From Mesostigma viride (Eukaryota > Streptophyta > Mesostigmatophyceae > Mesostigmatales > Mesostigmataceae): a stretch of 64,000 nt of DNA. Numbering within the stretch: the stretch's first letter is position 1; every line of letters starts with the position of its first letter. Of this stretch, positions 46,101 through 58,100 are shown in pieces. The notes below the pieces were generated by a model. The model had not been told where the DNA came from, did no database searches, and was given only the letters and a program-made list of their open reading frames with translations. A program made the position numbers and the translations under genes. The stretch lies in NCBI GenBank assembly GCA_009746045.1, contig RPFO01000348.1, forward strand, positions 626,401-690,400, written 5' to 3'.

Positions 46101-49100
46101 ACAAGCTCCCCGGCTGCTGAGCCCAGCTCCTTGAGAAGGGTGTCCATGGCCAATGCAATGTTCATGACAATTTTCCTGTTCTCCATGTTCCGCCAATTTC
46201 CAGGCTTTACCGTCATGACCCACGACCGGATTCCCATCCCATTGTCGCTGGCGTCCTCCAACACCCCCGGCAGCACCCGCTCCGAAACCCGATATTTCAC
46301 GCTCTTGGCTCGGCTTGGCAGCGCCACCCCTTTCGAGGCCTTGAAGTGGCTTCCCGCCCCCTCCATTCCTCCCAGCGCTGCCTTCAAACCTTGCATGAAT
46401 TTCTCGGCTGCGACCTCCCCCTCCTCGTCCTCCTCGTCGTCCTGATTTTCGGTTTCCGGAGGTGCCCCAACGAATGTCGCCAACCTCGCCCTCATTTCCT
46501 TTCCGACAGCCCCCCCACCTGCCGAAACCTTGGCCGCGCCTTTCGGCTTGGCCATTTTTCGCTGCGCAGGTGTCGTTGGTGGCAGCGCCTGATCCTCCTC
46601 CTCGTCCGCCGCGAGATCTGCCACGGCCAGCAGTTTTGCCACCAACGTTCCGTTTGGGTCACGTGCGTCCAACACGTCGCCAACATCAACGTGATCGGCC
46701 AGCAACTGCACGACAGACTTCAGCTGGCTCGAGCTCCACGAGCTGGCGTCCGTCACCCAGTCCTCGGCACCGAAGACCTGCTCGACTGCCCCCACCGCCT
46801 CTGCGGGGCTGATGCACTTGGCGAGCAGAGTGGCGAGCTGCTTCTTTTTGGCGCTGAAGGCGACTGGCGCGTGACTGGCGGCAGCAGCCCGCGGTGTGGG
46901 CGTCCCGTCCTCCCCGCGCGCTGCCTGCCCTCCTGTAGCTTTGCGCCCCTTCGGCATTGCTGCTCAGGGCCAAAAATGGCTCCGACAGTACAGGTTCGTC
47001 AAACCAGAGGTTCGTTTCCCCTGGCTTGCTGTCGCCGCCCTCGTGAAAAGAAAAGAGGCCGACCTTAGCTAGGTGGGTTTGTTTTTGTCCTTTTTTGCGT
47101 GTCATGCGGCCTTGGCCCGGACGGCATTTTTTCGCCACGCAAATGTTGCGTCTGAACAAATGACGCAATGTGGCGTTCTAATTGCCGGCAGCTTACGTAA
47201 GGCTGCCGGGGCTATTAGGTCACATTTTGCGTGAGAGAAAGAATCTAGATCTAGTTAATCACTACGCCATGAGCCAAGAAACCTAGACAGTGGCAGGTTT
47301 ATATCTCAACGTAGCTCCTGCCACCTGGCCAAGAAAAACTGGCCAAAGCTTTGGCCACGACTGATCCGGATCAGGCCGCACCGGCCTCAAAAGGTATGTC
47401 ACGTGAACCCAATAACCTAGCTATAGCGGCTACCCTTCCATCTCACTATAAAGAAACTATGTTCAGAGAACCACGATTATTAGCTTAGTACATGGCTATT
47501 TGCTCCATTTACGTTCCAACCCCAGGGTGAGCCATCAGCCAGGGTGACCAACTGACCATCATGCACAGACGGGTGGCTGCAGCCATGGGTCGACACCCTG
47601 CCAACGCCGACCCATGCCCATGCCCACACACGCACAGCCTCACCCATGATCGTGGCACTGCTAGTTGCTCCCATTTGTCAACCGCTCTCCCGCGCACACT
47701 CCAGGGTACAATGTACCAAGTTGGTTGCCAAGTTGGTTGCCCTGTTGCAAGCCTGCCCACCCACCCATCCATCCACACGCCCTCCCCAAGAGCATCTCCT
47801 ACTGAACACATAAACGATAAAAATATCCATATAGCTCTTGCCACACGTCACAAGACATGCATCATTTCGCAAGCGCGCCGGCTCACCTTCCTCCGCTTGC
47901 TGAGCCTCTCCTGCAACTCTGGCGCACAGAAGTCAAATGCGTCAAACACGGTGGGGAATTGCACCGGCTGGTGGACGACGACGCACGAGGCATGGGCGAG
48001 GGAGCCAAGCAGGCACGGGCATTGCAGATAAGGCAAAGGGAAGCAAGAAGGCATGAGCAAGCAAAAAGGATGGCTCGATGGAGGAAAGGGGTGCCAGGTA
48101 GAAGATCGTCCTGGTCTATCTCATGACCCAGCAAAAAGTGCAAAAGCTGGCTCCATCCATGAGACTTGCCACATGTTGACCTAGTACGCGACGAGGATTC
48201 GAGCATACCACCTCTGGCGAAATTTCAGGACTTAAGGGGTCTCCTGATCCTGAGGCATCCCAAACTATAGCCAAACCGCGAAAAAGTTCTTTACCGCTTA
48301 CCGGAGAGCAGTGCCCGTGCGTTGAAAACTCCCCAGCAACTACCCAATTTTTTACCGCTTACCGTAGGAACGGCCCTCAGACCCAACGGGGCCCAACGGG
48401 GGCGAATGTGAATAGGAAGTACTACCCACGCATTGGTTGCATGCCACCTCCACACCACGCTGACATCATATCCGTGCTGACATCACCCATGGCTTCCCAC
48501 ATGTGGGCTTATGCAGCAAGTGCGCATTTTCTCGTTCGCTGCCATCTACCTGCCTTCCTCTACACTAGCATTGTTCAATCAAGGAGCGCTCAAGAAGCGC
48601 TCAAGTACCCCTTCAGCTATCCCTTCACACATGGCCGCGTTGAAGGCAGTAAAAGACACGGAAAATCATGCATGGGCTATCCACTGGCATGTCACTCTGG
48701 TGAAGCAGGCATCCTACACAATCCATGCATTCATTAATCCATCCATTCGTTGAAAAAAAAGAACGTGACCGCGTCCTTGGGTACCAAGGAAGGAACCTTC
48801 AACCCCTATACACAACGAGAAGGAGGGAGGGCGCCCTAGCTTCCCTCACTGCCTCAAGTGGGCAGCCCACAGAGGACTCTCTCTGCATCATGGTGCAGGC
48901 CCCGAATGTGGGGGAAATACAGCAAGTAGCAGCAAAAGCATAGCGGATGCAGTCAGGCAGCCCCATGGTCCAGAGCCCAGAGATGGGCTTAAGGAACTCA
49001 TTTAAGAGGTGCCACTTTTGGCAAATATCAAGGCCTCTACCGGAGCCTGAGGGTTTGTAGGAGCACACCCAGGATTCACCCAGAACCCAAACAAGCCGTT

Positions 49101-52100
49101 GGAGAGACCCGTGAAGGGAGAGGGGGCGGAGTGTCCCAGATTGGTGCGTTGCTTTAAGAAGCAAAAATTTGCTACGATTGCCAGAGCTACACACAACACA
49201 AGTTTGCTACAACCACTCAATCGCCACAGCTGCAAACGATGCCCTCCGCCTCCCCTCCCGCCACAACTCGGCCACATTAGCCCTTGCCACCCTACTTGCC
49301 ACCCCACACCATGTTTCCTTTGCCATCCCTGGTGCACCCACGGGCGCTCCACCCCATGTTAACCGACCCGCAGGATCTTGGCCTTCTGCTGCGTGTCTTT
49401 CTTCCAGAAGAAGCGCACAAACTGGACTGTGAGGTATCTGCTTGCATCCGCCACGGCACACGGTACAGACGGCAGCATCCAGCGAGCGAGGAGGCAGAAC
49501 GCCCAGGGAGAAAAACAGGGCATAGCGCAGCCACACATGTCAGGCTTCCCTGGGTAAGATCATCAGCATGCCTCTGTGATGATCATCACCGTGGGCAAGC
49601 ACCATGCAAGGGTCCGCAGCAGACGCTTGGCACCAAGTGGTGGCCGGTCCTAGCGCGGGCACCATGGCTTACAGACAGGAATGTCTGGGGAGCAGCGCGG
49701 GGGGAGCTGTTTTAAGAGGTGCCACACCGCTCCAGGCACCGCCAAGTAATGCCTGTCTCACCCCTGTCTCATTCTGCAGGACCCAGGCAGCGCTGATTCC
49801 CCCCTGCTAGCAAGACAGTCACCCCCCCGCTCCCTACGTAAACAAAAAAAATAGTCCTTCAATTCTCGTTATGCGCACGCCACCACAGCAGCAAGAAATG
49901 CTGAAATCTGGATCAACTGCGAAGGCATGATCCATCCCACCCCACCCCACCCCACCCACCCCACCCACCCCACCCCACCCACCCCACCCCACCCCACCCC
50001 ACCCCACCCCACCCCACCCCACCCCACCCCACCCCACCCCACCCCACCCCACCCCACCCCACCCCACCCCACCCCACCCCACCCCACCCCACCCCACCCC
50101 ACCCCACCCCACCCCACCCCACCCCACCCCACCCCACCCAACATGGTCACCTGCTGTAGAAAAGTCGATGGATCTTACAAGCTTTTGCGATAACGTTTAC
50201 TACATCGTTTCTTGGATATGCCGCCCCCCCCCCCCCCCCCCCCCCCCCCCTTCAAAGAAAAAATGGCAACAGCTGGCACCGCGTGCCCACTCACGCGGGC
50301 AGCGACGATATGCGCGACGTCTTCTTCCACACGGCGGATCGGCCCAGGGCGGGCGAGTTCTTCTCAAGCTCCTCCACCAGGCCCTGGCCAGAACACGATG
50401 GGAGCGACGAAGCATAACCGAGAGTGAAGCATAGGGCGAAGAATAACCCCGTGAGAGATAACCGCGCCCTCACGCTCCTCCACCAGGCCCTGGCTCAGGG
50501 ACAAACCATGTTCACGAGAGGCCGACGTGGCCGTGCCAAACATCACGTGCAAGACAACGCATGCGTGTGCACCCCATGCAAGGTGCCTCCCTCTGTCAGT
50601 GCCTAAGCGTGTGTTGAAGGCTTGAAGCTCCTCCTCAGCCTCCAGATAACCACGACAAACCACACTGGAAAACGACTGAAGCATGCATGGGTGTGCACGT
50701 GTAAAGCCGCGACTGCACATGGTTGTGAGGAAGCGCCTCTGTACGGATGCGCGTGGCGCACCAGGTCCTGGCCACCACGAGACGAGGCATACATGCGTAC
50801 ATGTACGGCGCAGTAGGCCACGACCCACAACGTGAAACAAAGCATGTGCGCGAACGAATATGCGTACACACATGTGTGGAAGCAACCATGGGCCCACGTG
50901 CGCAGGAGGAATGGGACGAAGCATGGGTACAAGCATGGCCACCATGGGCCCACGTGCGCGGGAGGAAGCACGGGACGAAGCATGGGTACAAGCATGGCCA
51001 CCATGGGCCCACGTGCAAAGGCTGGCAGGCGCGAGGGGGCATGCTTGTGTCTGCGTGCATGAATGCGCGGCCGCAGCCATGCAGTCCTTTCTGCGTGTGC
51101 CGCCCACCATAGCTATGTGCTACATTTATATATACTATAGTAGTATATAGAAATGCGTGGCCACCCACCATAATTATGTACTACATTTATATATACTTTA
51201 GTAGTATATATATGAATGCGTGGCCACCCACCATAGTTATGTGCTACATTTATGAATACTAAAGTAGTATATATAAATGCGTGGCCACCCACCATAGTTA
51301 TGTGCTACATTTATAAATACTATAGCAGTATATATAAATGCGTGGCCACCCACCATAGTTATGTGCTACATTTATAAATACTAAAGCAGTATATATAAAT
51401 GCGTGGCCACCCACCATAGTTATGTGCTACATTTATAAATACTATAGCAGTATATATAAATGCGTGGCCACCCACCATAGTTATGTGCTACATTTATAAA
51501 TACTAAAGTAGTATATATAAATGCGTGGCCACCCACCATAGTTATGTGCTACATTTATAAATACTATAGCAGTATATATAAATCCGTGGCCACCCACCAT
51601 AGTTATGTGCTACATTTATAAATACTAAAGCAGTATATATAAATGCGTGGCCACCCACCATAGTTATGTGCTACATTTATAAATACTATAGCAGTATATA
51701 TAAATGCGTGGCCACCCACCATAGTTATGTGCTACATTTATAAATACTAAAGCAGTATATATAAATGCGTGGCCACGATGCGGCCATGATGCTTGGCCAC
51801 GTGAGACAACAGACTTCCCCTCCTTATGATGCTTGGCCACGTGAGACAACAGACTTCCCCTCCTTACCCTCAAGGCCTGACTACGTCCACGAATGCCACA
51901 GCGTGAGCAGAGGGCTTTCACTGCAGTAATGACCGTTCCTAGGCGAAAACACCATTGCATTTTGCCCTAGATGGTACAAAGCAGCTCCCTGTACATGCAA
52001 CAACGTATTTAGGTGTCTCCCGTTGGCCAAATTATCATGCCTCGCCCCATGCCTTGCCCCATGCCTTGCCCCATGCCTTGCCCCATGCCCTGCCCCATGC

Positions 52101-55100
52101 CTTGCCCCATACCTTGCCCCATCCATGCCTCGCCCCATGCCTCGCCCTATGCCTTGCCCCATGCCTTGCCCGATGCCTTGCCCCATGCCTTGCCCCATGC
52201 CTTGCCCCATGCCTTGCCCCATACCTTGCCCCATACCTTGCCCCATGCCTCGCCCCATGCCTCGCCCCATGCCTTGCCCCATGCCTTGCCCCACGCCTTG
52301 CCCCACGCCTTGCCCCATGCCTTGCCCCATGCCTCGCCCCATACCTTGCCCCATACCTTGCCCCACAACCCACTGCCTGCCGCAAGGCGCACGCCCCACT
52401 CCCTGCACGCAACTCACGTGCTTCAGGCCGTCGTGAAGGAAGTTTACGTCCGCAGAGATGTGGCACTTGAGGGAGAAGATCTTCTCACTACTGCTCTGCA
52501 CCTCGTCCGACTCCTCGCACTTGAGGCTGCAAGGGGCGAGGGGGGCACGTGGCGAGCGGCGGGCGCAAGTACACACATGCCTGTCAGCACCTATGCAAAG
52601 CTGGCCCTGTAAAATGTGGGGCAAACTTCAGACTGTTCACATCACTCTGCACGTGTAGATGTGCAAGAATAGAACTAGGCAGTGCAAGCGCAGGAAAAAA
52701 AAAAAAAGAAGGGCATATACCTAAGCTTAGGAGGGCTCACATCCCCTCCTATCCGAGGGCCCTCATCTGCTGACCATCGGATCGAGGTATCAACCATACG
52801 ACAGAGTCAACCACCACAATGCAGAGCCACTCACTACACCATCGAGGTATCAACCGGGCCATGCAAAAGGGTACCACTCCTGAACCGGTAAACGCGGCGG
52901 TAAGACGCGTATGCCCCCTTGAGCCCATAGCGGATCCCACCCTACCAGTTTTAGCCAAATGCCGCGTCCCTGGCGTAGCAGTACCCGTTGGCTTGTGTAT
53001 GGAACTGATCCCGACCTCGTGCGCTGATCCCTCCATTCGCCCACTGCTTGCACACCACATTTCCAACCCTTGCGCACCCCCTATGAAAGCAGCAGCAAAC
53101 CCACGCATGCACCCGCATCACGCGACTTTCCATGTACACCCCCACCATATGCTCCACCGCTTGTACGACCGAACGTGCGCCCCCACCATATGCTCACTTG
53201 TGCACTGCTTGTACGACCGAACGTGTGCACACCCTGCGAAAGTACTCGAGAGATTCCAAAGAACAGGATTGGCTTCAAATCTAGGTATGGCTAGCCAAGG
53301 GAAAGCTAGCGAGTCCCGGCGCTGTTTTCTCAACTGGCAAACTGCCGTGCACGCGCCCATCAATACACTCAAAACCAATGACAGATGCTCTCCCTTGTGC
53401 ACCCTCGTCGAGCCACCCGCTACAAACGCACTCACCTGTGCACCATGTCGATGGCAAACACACTAGTCGGCCCGTTATCCCACTCGACATGTAAATTAGT
53501 TATTAGGTCTTGGTCTGGCGCACTCACTTGTGCACCATGTCGATGGCAAACACGCTCTTCTCTGGCAGCGCGGGCTCCGACGCGCCGTCCACTGCCATGG
53601 GCCCAGCGCCCGATGCATCCCCCGCGGGTGCAGAGGATGCAGCCCCGCTGCTGCTGCCACTGCTGCCACTTGCGCCGCCGAGCAGGTTTAGCCGCTGCGA
53701 CAGCACGGTCAGCAGCTGCGACCAGCACTCCTCCGCATCCTGGCGTCATAGTGGCCGCATATAGCGTGTGCGTAATGTGGACATAGTGTTCATATGACAC
53801 CATACGTGCCCGACAGATTCTTTAAAAAAGAGATCAATACGTGCTGCCGGACACCACGGCAAGGGTTGCACCCCCCTGTCCCAAACGACCTTGTCATTCA
53901 TCAGGAACGCAAAGATGATTAGTAGACAGAACAGGACAGTGACATATTACAATGCCCACCATGCCCGAAAAAACCTGTCTGCCCATAATGCCAGCCGCCT
54001 GCCCAGACGCCCAGACACTCCAATGCTCAACTGCTTAAATGCCCTACTGTCAACCATCTCACCAAACCATCCCTCCAGCCGGCCCACCTCGCCATCCCAC
54101 GAACCCTGACGTAGGCCAGAGTATGTACTCAAGTGATCCTGCCACCCGGCACATGTCTCCCAGCCAACCCCGTGTTGTGGCACCGGCTGTGATGGACGTC
54201 ATCACTAGCCATTCACTACATGCTGCCTCCCGTCCTTTCAACAATGCAGGTGGTAAGCAATGACCCCGGTGCTGGCGGGCAATTCCTGGATCCTTTGCCC
54301 GTCGGCAACTTCCGTGGCGATGGCACATGCCAATCGTATGCTGTGGGAGGGACATGGGGCAGGACTCGTCCTAGTCATTTAAAACTAAGACAATATTTCC
54401 TGCACGCACGATCATGGGTAAGTTTGAAGCAATGGCTCATGGACAACAGTAAATGAGTAATATAAGTAATGGTCATGAACTTATTATCGTAGCAAAATAT
54501 TCAGTAAATAAGTAATGGCCATGAACTTACTATCGTAGCAAAATATTCAGTAAATACGTAATGGTCATGAACTTATTATCGTAGCAAAATATTCAGTAAA
54601 TAAGTGATGGTCATGAACTTATTATCGCAGCAAAATATTCAGTAAATAAGTGATGGTCATGAACTTACTATCGCAGCAAAATAGTTCCCTCAGAATGCGC
54701 ACCTGCTGCATGAAGCCGCCCGTGTTGCCGCGCTGCGCAAACTGGGGGTACTTCTCCCGAAGAACCTGCCGCCCATCATCAGCCCATCATCAGCCCATCA
54801 TCAGCCCATCATCAGCCCATCATCAGCCCATCATCAGCCCATCGTCGCCCAAAGGGGAACAGGCGGCCGCACGCAGGTTGTGCATCGCGCCATGGGGAAC
54901 CAATGATCGTTCGCGCCATACACAGGCGGCCGCACGCAGGTTGTGCATCGCGCCATGGGGAACCAATGATCGCGCGCGCCATACAGCCGATAACCAAGCG
55001 CATGCCACCCGGGCGGACCATGGGGAGGAGGGGGCCACCCGCAGGTGATCATGTGCACGTCATGCACAGGATTATGAGAAAAGGGGGACCAGGAAGAGAC

Positions 55101-58100
55101 AGGCAGGGCATGGGGCGCACACGCAAAAGCAAAAAGCGATTCAGATCTTTCGGTCCCAGGAAACACGGTAGCTGACACAGTGTCCCGAGGCGCAATCCGG
55201 CACAGAAAGTGAAAAGGCGAGTTAAGGGCTAGGTGAAAGTAGTCATGAGTGCCCAACGTAGACTTCTCCCCACCCACCAACCACAGACTTCTCCCCACCC
55301 ATCAACCACAGACTTCTCCCCACCCACCAACCACAGACTTCTCCCCACCCACCAACCACAGACTTCTCCCACCCACCAACCACAGACTTCTCCACACCCA
55401 CCAACCACAGACTTCTCCCCACCCACCAACCACAGACTTCTCCCCACCCACCAACCACAGACTTCTCCACACCCACCAACCACAGACTTCTCCCCACCCA
55501 TCAACCACAGACTTCTCCCCACCCACCAACCACAGACTTCTCCCCACCCACCAACCACAGACTTCTCCCCACCCACCAACCACAGACTTCTCCCCACCCA
55601 TCAACCACAGACTTCTCCCCACCCACCAACCACAGACTTCTCCCCACCCACCAACCACAGACCTCTCCCCACCCATCAAACCACAAATCTCTCACCATCC
55701 ATCGCGCACACCAACAGCTCACCATGAGGAACTTGAAGGGCGCTACCGGCTGCTTGCTGGTGGCCAAGTCACGGAACACCTCCTTGGTGGCTAGCGCCAG
55801 CTTGTGGCTCTGCGTCGACTCGAACGAGGGCTGCGTTGGCGCATTCTCCGAATAGCTGAACACCCCGCGTGGGAGGGAGGGCAAGGTCGAGTGCAAGATC
55901 ACAGGTGACAAACGTGAGACCATGACCCCTCCCCCCCACACACCTCTCACGTCTCGTTCCCACGCCCCCCCAACCCGGCTTCGCAAATATAATATGATAT
56001 CAACTAATTTTGCTCCTCCCCTCTGCCCCCCCCCTTACCCCTCGAGCGCGGACCGCAGGCCCGGCACTGCGGCCAGGCACTGCAGCGTGGCGTTCATGTA
56101 GCAGGTGTTGCCCAGGTTCAAAAGACCCGCGCGGTAGTCCTTCTGGGGGGTGCAAGGTGAAGCAAGGGGGGGACGGGTACAAAAAATTGGGGGGGTGAGC
56201 GGGGCACACAAAGCACGAAACACCAGGCGCAAAAGATTACCATGAAAAAGTAGCTCACGGCCCTCAAAACCTCATCCCCGCAAAGATTCGCACACATCTG
56301 CTCTCCCGCGCAAGTTTCCCCTCGAGCCTCCCGCACTGCTCCCGACGCACAAGACAGCGGGCCCAGAACCACGGGATCGCGCGGGCCCAGAATCAGGCAT
56401 CCCACCAGGGACCACGCGCGCGCGCATCCCAGTGCCTTCCGCGTGAGTTCCACGCCGCATCCCATTGCCTGGTTGTCAAACGCCGCATCCCATCGCCTGG
56501 TTGTCCAAGGGTTTGGATCGTGAAAAATTGCAACCATGATCCAGCGCCGCAAGGTTGGTAAGATTGTGCCGGTCTGGCCTATACACCCCCACGTCTGGGG
56601 CACGGGTGCAGGGAACGCATGGCCATGGCCACGCACGGGTGTGTTCTACAGGGAACGCATGGCCATGACCACGCACGGGTGTGTTCTACAGGGAACGCAT
56701 GGCCATGACCACGCACGGGTGTGTTCTACAGGGAACGCATGGCCATGACCACGCACGGGTGTGTTCTACAGGGAACGCATGGCCATGACCACGCACGGGT
56801 GTGTTCTACAGGGAACGCATGGCCATGACCACGCACGGGTGTGTTCTACAGGGAACGCATGGCCATGACCACGCACGGGTGTGTTCTACAGGGAACGCAT
56901 GGCCATGACCACGCACGGGTGTGTTCTACAGGGAACGCATGGCCATGGCCACGCACGGGTGTGTTCTACAGGGAACGCATGGCCATGACCACGCACGCGG
57001 GTGTGTTCTACAGTGAACGCATGGCCATGGCCACGCACGGGTGTGTTCTACAGGGAACGCATGGCCATGACCACGCACGGGTGTGTTCTACAGGGAACGC
57101 ATGGCCATGACCACGCACGGGTGTGTTCTACAGGGAACGCATGGCCATGACCACGCACGGGTGTGTTCTACAGGGAACGCATGGCCATGACCACGCACGG
57201 GTGTGTTCTACAGGGAACGCATGGCCACGACCACGCACGGGTGTGTTCTACAGGGAACGCATGGCCACGACCACGCACGGGTGTGTTCTACAGGGAACGC
57301 ATGGCCATGACCACGCACGGGTGTGTTCTACAGGGAACGCATGGCCATGGCCACGCACGGGTGTGTTCTACAGGGAACGCATGGCCATGACCACGCACGG
57401 GTGTGTTCTACAGGGAACGCATGGCCATGACCACGCACGGGTGTGTTCTACAGGGAACGCATGGCCATGACCACGCACGGGTGTGTTCTACAGGGAACGC
57501 ATGGCCATGACCACGCACGGGTGTGTTCTACAGGGAACGCATGGCCATGACCACGCACGGGTGTGTTCTACAGTGAACGCATGGCCATGACCACGCACGG
57601 GTGTGTTCTACAGTGAACGCATGGCCATGACCACGCACGGGTGTGTTCTACAGTGAACGCATGGCCATGACCACGCACGGGTGTGTTCTACAGGGCACAC
57701 AAGCGCCACACGAGCGCACACACATGCCATCGGAGCACGCAAGTGGCCCCACCCATCTGGCCTCGGCTACCTGTGGTGTGGCCCAGGCCAAACTACAAGA
57801 AGTGTTACAATTATCATTCAACACCCCGAGACGGTAACCTCCCATTTGTTTGGCCACAGCCTCCTGTGTGGCTGTGTGGTGGAGCACACCAGGAGCACGC
57901 TGGCTGGCCTATCCTCATCAGCGCACACATTCCACTACTAAACGCGAACACACACCAGGAACGCGCTCGCTTGCTCCGCCTCCGGCAGGTCCTCCACAAA
58001 CACCACCGGCTGTGTGGGCTCGGGGGGGAGCTCGTCCGCGGTCCCCATCATCATCAGCTTCTGGCCCTGTCGTGTGTGCGCGGGCCATCAATACCCACAG

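Larger units (their letters stand above)
41979..47478 (-). mobile_element. Tyrosine-recombinase retrotransposon (PAT/Ngaro/Kangaroo-like) with split direct repeats
   Basis: 5.5-kb element in intron 11 of UBP6, same orientation as the gene. In element order: A1 repeat (47,478-47,045), gag-like ORF1, pol (RT, RNase H, tyrosine recombinase), B1 (42,710-42,573), A2 (42,575-42,142), B2 (42,116-41,979). A1/A2 are 434 bp each and B1/B2 138 bp each. They are nearly identical (one difference seen, ACATTTTG versus ACATATTG). A1-ORFs-B1A2B2 is the split-direct-repeat plan of PAT-type YR elements. No target duplication is visible, only a shared ATT at the junctions, as expected for recombinase-mediated integration of a circle. 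Repeat identity and open frames indicate recent insertion. Confidence 0.92.

Noticed and set aside
49834-50150. GWGGVGWGG- and HPTPPHPTP-type proteins
   Set aside because: Pure translation of (CCCCA)n in several frames on both strands; intron 9 sequence.
51881-52624. Apparent 247-codon minus-strand protein with QGMGQGM repeats
   Set aside because: Its N-terminal part overlaps real UBP6 exon 8, and the rest is the 12-bp intronic array.
55229-55986. Trp/Gly/Val- and Thr/Pro/Gln-rich repeat proteins
   Set aside because: 25-bp array of intron 5; only 55,723-55,855 (exon 5) is coding.
56536-57837. Repeated frames such as MFYRERMAMTTHGCVLQGTHG
   Set aside because: 40-bp intronic minisatellite of intron 3, non-coding.
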